Assembly: GCA_951640165.1 (NCBI GenBank)
Contig: OX621255.1
Location: forward strand, 28,556,001 to 28,620,000
Length of the DNA stretch: 64,000 nt
Direction: 5' to 3'
From: Pseudoips prasinana
Lineage: Eukaryota; Arthropoda; Insecta; Lepidoptera; Nolidae
Part shown: one piece after another, positions 29,531-39,979 of the stretch
Position numbering within the stretch: the stretch's first letter is position 1
Layout of the letters: each line of letters starts with the position of its first letter
Notes under the pieces: generated by a model
Seen by the model: only the letters and a program-made list of their open reading frames with translations
The model's database searches: none
Told to the model about the DNA's origin: nothing
Program-made: the position numbers and the translations under genes

Positions 29531-32300
29531 CTACATTAGTGCCGTTTTACATTTTGTATGACATAATTGATTTAAATATTTAGTACGCATAGGAGTTTTT
29601 CTACCATCTGATAATTTAACAAATAGGTGTAAATTAGTCTTTACAAATAATGCTGTTTCTAAAATGTACAATGATGGCAGTGTGAGTAGTTTAAAAGATC
29701 TGAAGAAATGTACACAACTATCAGTTATTTTAATATTACACATTGCCCTTATGCATCGCTTTTGCATTTTGAAAACCAGATCTCTATTAGTGGACTGCCC
29801 CCAAAAAACAAGTCTATATCGTAAAACTGAACCGACTAGTCCATGATAAGCTGTTAATAAAGTTTGAACATTTACTTTTTTTGACAACTGGGAGAGTGCA
29901 TATGCGGATTGGCTGAGTCGTTTACATAATTCTTCTGTATGCGGCTTCCAAGTGAGTTTATTGTCAATCGTAATACCCAAGAATTTGACATGTCTAACCC
30001 CTTCTATTTCATTACACCCGTATGAAATATTTACAGTAGGGCTTTCTCGCCGCTGATAAAAATGCATTACTTTTGTCTTATTCAGGTTTATAATGAGATT
30101 ATTATTATTGAGCCAGTCAATGATTTCAGAAAGAGAATTATATCATTTTGGTAATTATGTGGATTATCGCATTCAATTATGGCAGTACTGTCGTCTGCGA
30201 ATAGGACCATTTTTTGACGTGTGGCTTTTGGAAGATCGTTGATGTATATTAAAAATAGCAACGGCCCTAAGACGCTTCCTTGTGGCACGCCATAATTGAT
30301 ACGTCTTGGTTCAGATTTATAGCTTGTAACCAGTTTAGTCTTAGGACAAATTCTAGTAACCTCTGTGCACTGATATCTGTCACTTAGATACGATTCCAGT
30401 AGTTTCAGGACATTTCCTCTGATACCGTAACTATGAAGTTTTTGTAGTAAGATCTTATGGTCTACATAGTCGAATGCCTTAGTCATGTCTGTGTAGATGG
30501 CGCAAATGGGATTTCTTTTATCTACTGAAGATATGATACGAGATATTAATTCAAACATTGCCATATTAATTGTTGTATTTTTTCGAAATCCCTTTTGTTC
30601 GTTGCAGAATAATTCATACTTTTCAAAATAAACGTAAAGAGACTGATAAATTATTTTCTCTATTAATTTTGACATTATTGGGATTTTCGCAATTGGCCTA
30701 TAGTTTTTAATATTTGTTTTATCATCTCTTTTATGTATTGGCTTAATAATTACACTTTTGAGACTATTTGGGAATACGCCCTCGGTAATACACAAATTGA
30801 TAATATGAGTCAGTGGTGGTGCCACTATGTCCTTTACGTATTTTATTACTTTAGTGGACACACCGTCGTAACCAACAGTACTTGTGTTCTTAAGACTATT
30901 AATCATTTGAATTATGTCATGGTTTGATACAGGCAACATGAATAATGAATTTGATGTTATATTATCAAGGTTGTGGTTATTACTATGTGGAATGTCACTT
31001 TTCATATTTCTTTCAATGTCATCAATAAAATGATTATTAAATTCATTCGCAATGTCAATAGGATTCTTAATGAGAATATCATTTAATTTTATTGTCAAAA
31101 TGGATTCTTCTGGGAAGCATGATTTGCAGTTATTAATTATTTTCCAAGCAGCTTTAGCTTTATTTCCAGATGTATTAATATAATGGTTATTCCGTGCTTT
31201 TTGAGTCAGTTTAATTATTCTTTTATAAAGTTTAGTGTAATTTTTTTAAATTTGTTTATTTTTACGGTTAGGGTTAAAACGGTACGTCCAAAGTAGCTGC
31301 CTTTGTTTTTGGCTGCATATTTTTATGCCACGAGAGATCCATTTTATCGGTTTGTTATATTTGATAGTTATGATTTTATTAGGGAAACACAGTTTATATA
31401 AAAACAGAAAATACTCCATGAAGTTGTCATAAGATTCGTTAGCATCGTCGGTGTTGAATACTTGTGCAAATGACAGACATTCTAAATAAGATTTAAATTT
31501 TATTAAATTTTCGCGTGATATTTCTTGTTTTTCAATTTTCCAAGATTTTAGAAGACTAGTTTTTTTAGTGGGAATTTTAAGTAACTGTGACGTGTGGTCT
31601 GAAAGAACTAAATCTATTATTTGTGCTGTCCATCCCTTTTGAAAATTGTGAGCAAAATTATCTATGCATGTACTATGCTTAATCTAGTGGGCATGTAAAG
31701 TGCTAGCTTTAAATTATACTGCAAAAGAAAAGATTCTAATTCTAGGGTAATTTTGTTTTTCTTTAGCACGTCAATATTGAAATCGCCGGTTAAGATTACT
31801 TTCTTCTTTGCAAAATTAATTTTAGTTAAAATATGATACAGTTTTTCATAAAATATTGAATAATTATGCTTAGGCACCCTGTATATACAAATAATAATAA
31901 TATTATGCGGTATTATTTCTATTGCACAGCATTCAAACACTCCTGAAACGGATTGTTTTGATATATCAGATATCTCTCTATACAAATAACCTGCCTTGAC
32001 AAAAATACATGTGCCTCCTCGCTTTATATTTCTTGAGAAGTGTGCTGCTAGACGATAATTGGGTATGTTTAGTAAATGTTCATTACCTGATTCTACAAAA
32101 GTTTCTGTAATACAGATGATATCTACGTTCGTTCCTTTATATGACAGCTCGTCTAATTTTACCAGTAGGGCATCCGATTTATTAATTAGACCTGCAATGT
32201 TTTGATGCAAAATATTGAGATAATTATAGAAAAAACCGAGATTCTTCTTGTGTTTGGGTGTCTGATAAGGAGAACGATTGGTCCTTTTGGAAGCAGTCAA
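29531..32300 (-). pseudogene. LINE ORF2 (endonuclease-reverse transcriptase), frameshifted
   Basis: Endonuclease: LHQNIAGLINK, DIICITETFVESG and VILTGDFNIDVL at 32300-31662. After a broken stretch (31660-31100), the RT frame 31098-30088 holds NYRPIAKIPIMSKLIEKII, AIYTDMTKAFDYVDH (first Asp), YGVPQGSVLGPLLFLIYIND and MVLFADDSTAI (catalytic pair). The frame shifts near 30130 and resumes at 30067 with VKFLGITIDNKLTWKPHTEE and the C-terminal region to 29531. All domains are visible, but at least three frame breaks make it non-functional. It is AT-rich, unlike the LINE at 11.9 kb. Confidence 0.85.
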
Positions 32301-32541
32301 CCTCTATTTGATCTGTTTTCAATGTGCTTACATATAAAATAAGATCTACCAAATCTGATAATACAATTCTTAAACCTTTATAATTTAGATTTCCAGATAA
32401 ATTATATGTTTCATGAGTGTATGGCAAATTATAATTAGAGTCTAAAACATACGCATAATTACATGTTTCCACATCTAGACACAGCAAGTTGTTAAAGATA
32501 TCCACTCGGCTATTAAACATTACATTTGTGTTCTCCATATA

Positions 32542-34124
32542 CACACATCAACAAAGTCTAGGGATACGTTATTTTGAAATCAAACATGGCTTTATTGTTT
32601 AAAACCTATTTAGTTTCCTTAAAAAGTTTATTTACAGATTTAAACCTTGTCTATTCTTTATTCAAAATTTAAAAATTAAAATGAGTTACAAATGAAAACA
32701 CGCAAAGCACAGCGCAATCTTGAGTTGCGAAGAAGTTGCATTAAAATATTTTTTGCGTGTTAATTGAAGAAAACCTGATAAATTGTTTTATTTTCTTTTC
32801 TCAATTGGTTGTGTAAGCTTTTTAGCGTCATGCCACGCCATCATTTGAGTCGAGATGAAATGTTACGGGCAGTTGGCATGTTACAAAACGGTGCTATTCA
32901 ACGCGTCGTTGCTGAGTCTCTGGGCACAAGCCAAAATGTGGTATCCAGGCTGTGGTCACGTTATCGCGCTACTGGAGATGTGGCAGAACGGCACACAGGT
33001 AGATATCGTGTTACCACTCAGAGACAGGATCGATTTCTCCAAATGACCGCCAGAAGACTACCCAATATCACAGCGATGCAACTAGTGCAAAGGCTCCAGG
33101 AGGGTCAGCAGCTGCTGGTGAGCGACCAAACCGTGCGAAGGAGGCTGCATGAAGTTGGTCTTCATGCTCGCAGACCGCTACGAGTCCCAGCGCTGCGACG
33201 TGGCAATCGCGGTAGGCGACTTTTATGGGCTCAAGAACATTTGACATGGAGTGATCAATAATGGTCATTGGTGCTGTTCACTGATGAGTCCCGCTATGGA
33301 TTTCATCCAGATTCGAGACGAACACGCGTTTGGAGAACTCCAGGCAGGGTCAGCCGTCTCCGACATCCACAGGAGGTCCACTCTTACCAAGGCGGGACAA
33401 TTATGGTGTGGGCAGGAATACGAATCGGCGGACGAACCCAACTCATTTGGATTCAGGGCAGCATGACTGCCCATAGATACCGTGAGGAGGTAGTAGAACG
33501 TGTCATTGTCCCGCTCAGGGCCCTAACGGGGCAAGAATTTCAGCTCATGCATGACAATGCACCTTCCCATACAGCGCGGCTGGTGAGGGCCGCCCTTCGA
33601 GAACACGATGTTCAGGTATTAGATTGGCCTCCACAGTCGCCAGACTTAAACCCAATTGAACACGCCTGGGACATGTTACAGCGAAGAGCATTGAGGGATT
33701 TTCCGCCCAACTTGACAACAGAAGAACAACTTTTCGAACATTTAAAAAGAACTTGGGACTGCATACCCCAGCAAGACATTGACACCTTAATTTTAAGTAT
33801 GGAAAATCGTTGCCGCTGTGTGATTAATGTTAGAGGAGGAAATACCGATTACTGATTATCAGATTTGGTAAGATTTTTATTCATTTAATTCGATTGAATA
33901 ATTTTATAAGAATAAAATGTTTTTGTTCACTCAGTAATTTTCTATGGCTTAATTAATTTAAGACTTTTATTAATTAGAAAAACAAAATCGCATCGTGTTG
34001 TTAATGTTTAAATATCGGCCATGAAATTATCTTTAATTCTTCCATTTACAGTCATAACAAAATGTTTATAGTTTTCTAGATAATCAATGAAATGTTCAAT
34101 ATCCCTAGATTGTGTTGATGTGTG
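32542..34124 (+). mobile_element. Tc1-like element, complete
   Basis: Both termini carry CACACATCAACA-type inverted repeats (about 25 bp, two mismatches, sharing TCTAGGGATA) flanked by TA (32540-32541 and 34125-34126). The 1583-bp length is typical of Tc1. It lies in the LINE ORF1, and the LINE frame is restored if the element and one TA are removed. Confidence 0.92.
32830..33855 (+). pseudogene. Tc1-type transposase (D,D34E) with a single in-frame stop
   Basis: From the ATG at 32830 the frame encodes a paired-like DNA-binding region (RVVAESLGTSQNVVSRLWSR, then SDQTVRRRLHEVGLHARRP). A TAA at 33259-33261 follows TWSDQ, and the same frame continues with WSLVLFTDESRYGFHP (first Asp), FQLMHDNAPSHTARL (second Asp) and SPDLNPIEHAWDML (Glu). 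The second Asp and the Glu are separated by 34 residues, the Tc1 signature. Total length of about 341 codons is normal for the family. Only this stop prevents a full-length product; it may be a recent nonsense change. I preferred 32830 over 32809 because the helix-turn-helix follows at the usual distance. Confidence 0.9.
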
Positions 34125-34572
34125 TATTTAAATGTCGGTAGGCATATTATAAAATTAGTGTGTTGTAATGGCATGAGCATTTCGCGGACATATGTAACAA
34201 GTTCTATATAATTATGTGTTCTTCGGAAATCGTCTTCACCAATATAAATGATACAGAAGTCAGAGTATGTGAAGTTTGCTACTTTTTTATCAATACCGTT
34301 CAATAAAACTTTCAAACCACATTTAGGCATACGGTAATGACATATTTCACTATTATGTAAATGAATATTTTCATAATATAATCATTTCATATTTTATAAT
34401 TATGTCATATAACCTATTGGAAGTTTCACTACTTATCATGTATACTTGGTGCTTTGGAGAGGATGGCAGCACTGGTGTTGGATTATTTTGATAACTATCT
34501 TGTGACATTTTACTGGTATTTTCATATATCACAAACTGGTTTTGTTTAATTAGTAGGTAGTTAGCGCTCATA

Positions 34573-34965
34573 AACTACAAAGGTACATTAAAATCCGTTT
34601 GGTAGTTTATGTGTGAAAGAGTAACACACATCCACACATCCATAATCACAAACTTTCGCATTTATAATATTAGTAGGATATATCCATTCGATAACGACGA
34701 CGACTTGGCTGGCCTCGGCTAAATCCGCACACTGCAGGCCCACTAATTAATGCGCAGTTATTTAACGATAGCTGCACTTTGTGGCGAGCATTGACCGCGG
34801 CCATTGTGGGGTTAGCCGGCGTAATTGACTTCTGCGGTCTCGTAAATTGATGGAATATTCAATACACGTGATTACTAGGACCGTGATTTTCTATTCTTAA
34901 ACCGACTTAAAATAGAAGGAGGTTATCAATTTAGTTAATTGATTCTTTTTTTGAGCGTATTCTTT
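34573..34965. other. Helitron-like 5' trace, then unassigned
   Basis: 34600-34681 on the minus strand reads TCCTACTAATATTATAAATG CGAAAGTTTGTGATT, the 5' start of the short Helitron-like family. 34690-34965 has no recognised feature, although TGCGGGCCTGCAGTGTG-like GC patches occur. Confidence 0.4.
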
Positions 34966-35150
34966 AAGTTCTCGAGTGGCGACCATGAAGCGGTAGACGC
35001 AGCGTGGGCAGGCTCCCTAAAAGGTGGACCGACGATCTTGCAAGGGTCTCGGGAAGCCGCTGGATGCGGGCAGCGCAGGACCGGCGATTGTGGAGTTCCT
35101 TGGGGGAGGCCTTTTTCCAGCGGTGGACATCTTTCGGCTGATATGATGAT
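34966..35150 (+). mobile_element. RTE LINE 3' fragment
   Basis: TTCTCGAGTGGCGACCATGA ... TTTCGGCTGATATGATGATT. Diverged copy, 5'-truncated. Confidence 0.75.
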
Positions 35151-35318
35151 TCTTTATGTATAGTCCCATATACTCATATAGTCCATCTATATGGGTATAT
35201 GAGGATACTAGGATACTTGCCTTTCACTCCGCAGGTTTGTAAGTGCGAGACTTTGCGGGGCTAATTCTATGGATAACTGTATTATTTTTACATCATGACA
35301 TTTGCAGTTACCATATAA

Positions 35319-35565
35319 TAATATCTCGGGACAATGTTACATAGATCATCCTAGTCCCAAACTAAGCAAAGCTTGTACTATGGGTACCAGGCGACGATAT
35401 ACATACTTATATAGATAGATAAATACGTATATAGATAGAAAACATCCATGACTCAGAAACAAATATTCGTGCTCATCACACAAATATTTGCACTTACCGG
35501 GATTCGAACCCAGGACCACCAGCTTCGTAGGCAGGAGCACTACCAACTAGCCTACGGTGATCGTC
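35319..35565 (-). mobile_element. tRNA-headed SINE (subtype 1)
   Basis: Complete minus-strand copy with box B GGTTCGAATCC and head segment TAGGCTAGTTGGTAGTGC. Confidence 0.82.
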
Positions 35566-35884
35566 ATACCATAGCAAGCTTTCACTGCTTCACCAGTTAA
35601 TACAGACAAGCGGGAAGGGCTCAAGCCACCTAGGACAATAAACTAACCACCTTGGACTTAGAGCAGCATAACCGCGGGCCCGAGGCCCCTCCTATCAGGC
35701 GCTAGAAGAAGTCCACGTTTTTAAAAAGGACAATAAACTAGAAATAAAGTAACCCATCTGAGAAGGGGTTGCCCTCTGGCGTGAGTTGCTTAGTTTAATT
35801 TGTATTGGTACTACCTAAGACACCCTATATAATATACTAGAGATGTAAAAAGGAGTGTGTGAAACGAATACATTTTTAAGTTTT
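35566..35884. other. Unassigned stretch
   Basis: Moderately GC-rich (GCGGGCCCGAGGCCCCTCCT near 35674). No frame or repeat recognised. Confidence 0.3.
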
Positions 35885-36235
35885 ACTTCGGCTGGGAATC
35901 GAACCTGTACCCTATCTATGCTGGGAAGACGATTGTGTGAGGCGTTCACAGCTAGTTGCTCTCACCGCTCCGTAAGAGGTCGACGAGGTTAAGCATCCAA
36001 GCACGCGGTCAGTCCATAGATGGGTGATCGTCTCAGTGTTTCGGAAGGCACGTTAAGATGGTCCCAGTTCTAGTCATTCGACAACAGTCGTTAAGCCATG
36101 TCACAGGCCAACTGGGCGGCTTAACAACACCGACAATTTTGTTTATAAGGCGGAGGGAATGCTTATACATGTCACCCGCAAAAAGTGTCTACGGGTGGGT
36201 ATGTCGGACTCTCACCGACTAAACCTAACATTAAA
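35885..36235. mobile_element. SINE with 5S-rRNA-like segment
   Basis: 35985-36060 reads GAGGTTAAGCATCCAAGCACG CGGTCAGT..GATGGGTGATCGTCT, which follows the internal promoter part of 5S rRNA (GTTAAGC...GCGCGGTTAGT...GATGGGTGACCG). GTTTCGGAAGGCACGTTAAG and a TCCCAGTTCTAGTCATTCG body follow. Upstream, 35885-35975 looks like a minus-strand tRNA head (GGTTCGATTCCCAGC). A partial relative is at 49979-50110. Confidence 0.6.
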
Positions 36236-36259
36236 TTTGAATTTTATATCATTACTAAC

Positions 36260-36535
36260 TGAGCCCCGCGGTTTTACCCGCGTTATATTTTATAAATTAT
36301 CACAGATCCTCCCCCGTGGGTGATAGCGTGATAATATGTAGACTATATGTTGACCCGACCTCTTAGTAATATTCATGCAAAATTTTAAATAAATCCATGT
36401 ACTACTTTTTGAGTTTAGCCCGGACATACATACAGACAAACAGATAAAAATTCTAAAAACTATATTTTTGGCTTCGATGTCGATTGTAGATCACGCCCTA
36501 AGTATCCTTTTAAAAAAATATTCAATGTACAGTTT
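36260..36535 (-). mobile_element. Helitron-like element, 3' part
   Basis: On the minus strand it ends GCGGGTAAAACCGCGGGGCTC, but here the CTAG terminus is lost. It contains GCGTGATAATATG / GGTCGGGTCAACATATAG and CGATGCCGAAGCCAAAAATA-like sequence. It gives the uninterrupted order for the copy at 45970-47166. Confidence 0.65.
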
Positions 36536-36691
36536 TGACTTTCCTACGATTTTATTATATGTATAGATTCGCAATGCAAAGCGTTAATCTAATCTCAAAA
36601 ATGAGAAATCATAAATTTAATCATCCGGCGGGTCTCGGATTTAATAATTTGAAAGTTGTTCAATATGATATGATCTTTCACATGCAACGGG
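36536..36691. other. Unassigned AT-rich stretch
   Basis: No feature recognised. Confidence 0.3.
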
Positions 36692-36962
36692 CGGGCCTGT
36701 TGGCGTGGTTGGTAAATGCTTGCTTTTCACGCCGGAGGTCGTGGGTTCGATTCCCACCCAGGGCAGATATTTGTGTGCATGAACATGTCTGTTTTTCCTG
36801 AGTCTGTGTGTATTATCTATACAAGTATGTATTTACAAAAAAAAGAAAAGTATTATATGTAGTATATCAGTTATCTGGTTTCCATAGTACAAGCTCTGCT
36901 TAGTTTGGGATCAGATGGCCGTGTGTTAATAGTGTCCCAGAATATTATTTATTATTATTATT
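36692..36962 (+). mobile_element. tRNA-headed SINE (subtype 2), reference copy
   Basis: The head is TGGCGTGGTTGGTAAATGCT (box A region) and GGGTTCGATTCCCACCCAGG (box B). The body is TTTGTGTGCATGAACATGTC and TATCAGTTATCTGGTTTCCA, and the tail ends GTCCCAGAATATTATTTATT. Confidence 0.82.
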
Positions 36963-37074
36963 TATTAACTGTGAACATATCAGTCGGCCATGTTTCTAGA
37001 AAAGAAAGCCGATGGATAATACCTATATCCTCCGGAAGGGTGTTCGCAAGGGACTACTTAATTTGATCTGCCAG

Positions 37075-37320
37075 TGTGTATCGTTCGTAGCTTAACGCAG
37101 AGCGCCTATCCCGGATTGATAGATGGTGCTGGTTCGAGATCCGCCGGACGATTTAATTCACGATTTCCCATTTTTGTGATTAAACTTAACCTGCCGTGGA
37201 ATTTTCCTAGCACCTGATGAGGGGAGCCACGGGAACGCGGGTATACTGCTCTGGTAACAACACTGACACTAGGGTAAACACTTCCTATACGACGAAGAAG
37301 AAAACAAAATGTCAAACTAA
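37075..37320 (+). mobile_element. tRNA-like SINE (subtype 5)
   Basis: TCGTAGCTTAACGCAGAGCG (box A-like) and CTGGTTCGAGATCCG (box B-like) lie 40 bp apart. A body with GACACTAGGGTAAACACTTC and an A-rich end (GAAGAAGAAAACAAAATG) follows. Confidence 0.45.
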
Positions 37321-37349
37321 ATTAGTAGTGAATAGTAATCAAATCAAAA

Positions 37350-37704
37350 GCAATGGAAAGGGCTATGCTTGGAGTTTCCCTGCGAGATCGAATCAGAAAT
37401 GTTGAGATCCGCAGGCGAACCAAAGTGACCGACATAGCCGTAAGAATTGCCGAGCTGAAGTGGCAGTGGGCAGGGCACATTGCTCGTAGAGCCGACGGCC
37501 GCTGGGGCAGAAAGGTTCTCGAGTGGCGACCACGAACCGGAAGACGCAGCGTGGGCAGGCCCCGTACAAGATGGACCGATGATCTAGTGCGGGTCGCTGG
37601 AAATCGCTGGATGCGGATAGCGCAAGACCGGCAAATGTGGAGATCTTTGGGGGAGGCCTTTGTCCAGCAGTGGACGTCTTTCGGCTGATATGATGATGAT
37701 GAGT
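37350..37704 (+). mobile_element. RTE LINE 3' fragment with open C-terminal frame
   Basis: From 37353 it encodes LGVSLRDRIRNVEIRRRTKV, WQWAGHIARRADGRWGRKVL, GRPRTRWTDDLVRVAGNRWM and EAFVQQWTSFG (stop 37688), then the TCGGCTGATATGATGATGA tail. No stop codon interrupts these 111 codons. The 5' junction is at the same element position as the copy at 61709. Confidence 0.85.
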
Positions 37705-37992
37705 AATCAAAAACACGGAACACAGTGAAACGGCATTGCCATCGAAGTTAAATACATAATTGTGAAACAAGCTAGTTTTTAAAAACTCGCTTCAGCTTTT
37801 GTCTCGTAACATATGACAGACTCAAATAATCCATGAAATCATTTTTCGATACACTCTGAAATTCCAATGTCGTTACCCGATAACCCTGTATATATGTCGA
37901 CACGATGAATATGTAAAGGATCCCGTGTCTACGTAATACGTCACGATACTGAATATTGCGCTGTTCACAATATGCCAGTAAACAGAACGGTT
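37705..37992. other. Unassigned stretch
   Basis: No feature recognised. Confidence 0.3.
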
Positions 37993-38436
37993 TTAAGGGT
38001 TCCGTAGCCAAATGGCAAAAAACGGAACCCTTATAGATTCGTCATGTCTGTCTGTCGGTCCGTCCGTATGTCACAGCCACTTTTTTTCGAAACTATAAGA
38101 GCTGTACTGTTGAGTAAGTAGATGTATTCTGTGAACCGCATTAAAATTTTTACATAAAAATAGAAAAAGAACAATTATTTTGGGGGGTCGCCATACATAG
38201 AACTTAGAATTTTTTTTATCGCACCCACACATATAGGGTTTCTATGGATAGGCTTCAAAAATGATATTGAGGTTCCTAATATCATTTTTTTCTAAACTGA
38301 ATAGTTTACGCGAGATACACTTCCAAAGTGGTAAAATGAGTGTCCCCCCCTCTAACCTCTAAAATAAGAGAGTGATAAAACTAAAATAAATATATGATGT
38401 ACATTACCATAGAAACTAACAACGAAAATTGGTTTT
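37993..38436 (+). repeat. GGTTCCGT repeat, left half of a copy split by a LINE
   Basis: It runs in parallel with 2455-2920 up to AACGAAAATTGGTTTTAACGAT. The remaining part resumes at 43733 with ATCTAGCAAGTAG. Confidence 0.8.
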
Positions 38437-38794
38437 AACGATCCCCCCCCCCCCCTCCGTGGTGTCACAGTGATCGGACGTGCTTTCTGTTTCTCGTAGT
38501 ATTTAAATTGTAAATCAGTGGAAAAAGTGACTACATTCTTGAGAAAATCACATCATTATAAACCCAAGTGAATAAGTGACAAACTGTGTGAAAATTATAG
38601 TGAAATAACAAATACATCACCTCCAAAATACAAACGAAAACCTCACAGCAGACAACAAAATTCTAAAACTGCGCATTATTTGGACTTTGAACCCATTAGT
38701 GTACACAAAGGATACGAGCCACCACGCACCGTCTAAGTGACGAATTCCGTGTGTTTCGCTACAGATTGTTATTTTCGAAAGCTTCTGTAACGCC

Positions 38795-38860
38795 ACCGTA
38801 GCTCCGCGGCGTAGGCTGCCTACCTGTGATCACATCGTTTCGGGTTCGAATCTATGATCT
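38795..38860 (+). promoter_or_regulatory. tRNA-like box A/box B pair in the LINE 5' UTR
   Basis: CCGTAGCTCCGCGGCGTAGG resembles box A of a tRNA D-arm. About 40 bp downstream GGTTCGAATCT matches box B apart from the last base. Together they would form an internal pol III-type promoter. It lies 200 bp before ORF1. It could also be the relic of a SINE insertion. Confidence 0.4.
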
Positions 38861-39055
38861 CGAAAGATTATACTTTTTGCTTTTTGGATTTTTATTCAAA
38901 TTCTTTTTCTAATTTATTCAAATTCTTTTTCTAATAAAAATACAAGTATACATGGGATTATATAAAATCTAATACAACTTAAATTTTGCTTAAGATAGTA
39001 TACCTACATATTTTAAATCGCTAGGAAAACGCAACACAGCTGTACAGATACAAAA

Positions 39056-39979
39056 ATGCCGCTACGACGCACTCCGCCAACATCACCAGCCGCGAGGAGT
39101 GGGCAGTCACCAGCTGTTCTTCATCAATCTGAGCCTAACATTAGTGTGTTTTCGGAATTGAGTGACCCTTGCATGGATACAAATATAACCAGTCGCAATA
39201 AAAGGAAACGGCACGATCACGAATTTTTTGTCAACATGTGCGAGTTCAAGGACGAAATATCGAACACACTTAAAGAACTCAAAAAAGAGCAAATATTGTT
39301 TCGCTCAGACATTGCAACGACGCTGATGGAAATTAAAAATCAATGCAGTAAACTTCAGGATTACGTTGATTTTTCTGTTGCCAAATATGATGAGATGCTC
39401 GCAAAAATGCAGAAATATGAAGTGGAGAGAAAAGAAAACCGGGATTATATATGTAGACTCGAAGAAAAAATCGACCACCTGGAAAAACAATCAAAACTAA
39501 CTAGTCTTGAAATTAAAAATGTCCCAAAAACTGCCGATGAATCGAAACTTCATCTGGCTAATGCAGTGAGAAATATCGGCAACGTCCTTGATACCACAAT
39601 TGTTCAGTCTGATATTAAAGATGTTTATAGAATAAACTCCAAAAGCTCCACGAATAACACCATCGTAGTGGATTTTACTACCGTTATGCTGAAATCAAAA
39701 TTACTTCATTCGGTCAGGACCTTCAACAAAAACAACATTAACAACAAATTAAATACATCGCACCTACGAGTTGACGGTCCCAAGGTACCTATCTATATAT
39801 CTGACAACCTTCCATCAAAAACCCGAAAGATATACTTTTTAGCAAGAGATTTCGCCGCTCAGAATAAATATAAACACTGCTGGTCAGCATATGGTAAAGT
39901 CTATCTACGCAAAGAAGACGGAGCGCAGCGTATCGTAGTAAACTCTGAAGTAGACTTAGCCAAGTTAACTCAAACCTGA
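39056..39979 (+). CDS. LINE ORF1 protein with coiled coil and FP25K-like C-terminal domain
   Basis: 307 residues. The first 60 are basic and low-complexity (RNKRKRHDHEFF). Residues about 65-145 form a coiled-coil-like, charged heptad region (LKELKKEQ, LEEKIDHLEK). Residues about 150-300 resemble the C-terminal region of baculovirus FP-type proteins, as found in ORF1 of many insect LINEs: SLEIKNVPKTADESK, NNTIVVDFTTVMLKSKLLHS, PIYISDNLPSKTRKIYFLAR and KHCWSAYGKVYLRKED. The likely role is RNA binding and multimerisation in the retrotransposon particle; this is inferred from L1-type ORF1 proteins. The ATG at 39056 follows a long untranslated leader. ORF2 starts 431 bp downstream. Confidence 0.8.
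   Translation: MPLRRTPPTSPAARSGQSPAVLHQSEPNISVFSELSDPCMDTNITSRNKRKRHDHEFFVNMCEFKDEISNTLKELKKEQILFRSDIATTLMEIKNQCSKLQDYVDFSVAKYDEMLAKMQKYEVERKENRDYICRLEEKIDHLEKQSKLTSLEIKNVPKTADESKLHLANAVRNIGNVLDTTIVQSDIKDVYRINSKSSTNNTIVVDFTTVMLKSKLLHSVRTFNKNNINNKLNTSHLRVDGPKVPIYISDNLPSKTRKIYFLARDFAAQNKYKHCWSAYGKVYLRKEDGAQRIVVNSEVDLAKLTQT

Larger units (their letters stand above)
32224..34571 (-). pseudogene. LINE ORF1 with SGNH-hydrolase-like domain, split by Tc1
   Basis: The upstream half (34571-34125) includes SDFCIIYIGEDDFRR, which matches the 'I.IG.ND' block of SGNH/esterase-like domains in CR1-type ORF1 proteins, and IICLPTFK just before the Tc1. The downstream half (32541-32224) resumes with MENTNVMFNSRVDIFNNLLC and a NLSGNLNYKGLRIVLSDLVD end, also typical of the domain. 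The two flanks join in frame across the TA target. The start is uncertain because 34331-34371 is in a different frame. Such ORF1 proteins are thought to bind the element RNA or membranes; that is family knowledge. Confidence 0.7.
29110..34572 (-). mobile_element. CR1-like LINE, near full-length, split by a Tc1 element
   Basis: On the minus strand, ORF1 (SGNH-like), endonuclease, reverse transcriptase and a 3' UTR ending in an ATTGATTGATTG-type tail follow in order. The Tc1 at 32542-34124 interrupts ORF1. A related C-terminal fragment is at 46587-46868. Confidence 0.85.

Noticed and set aside
35985..36060. Functional 5S rRNA gene
   Set aside because: Only the internal promoter region is similar; the ends of a 5S gene are absent and the match continues into a repeat body.
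39056..39979. Endogenous baculovirus sequence because of the FP-like domain
   Set aside because: It is followed by a LINE ORF2 and flanked by LINE UTRs, and a second LINE here has the same ORF1 plan.
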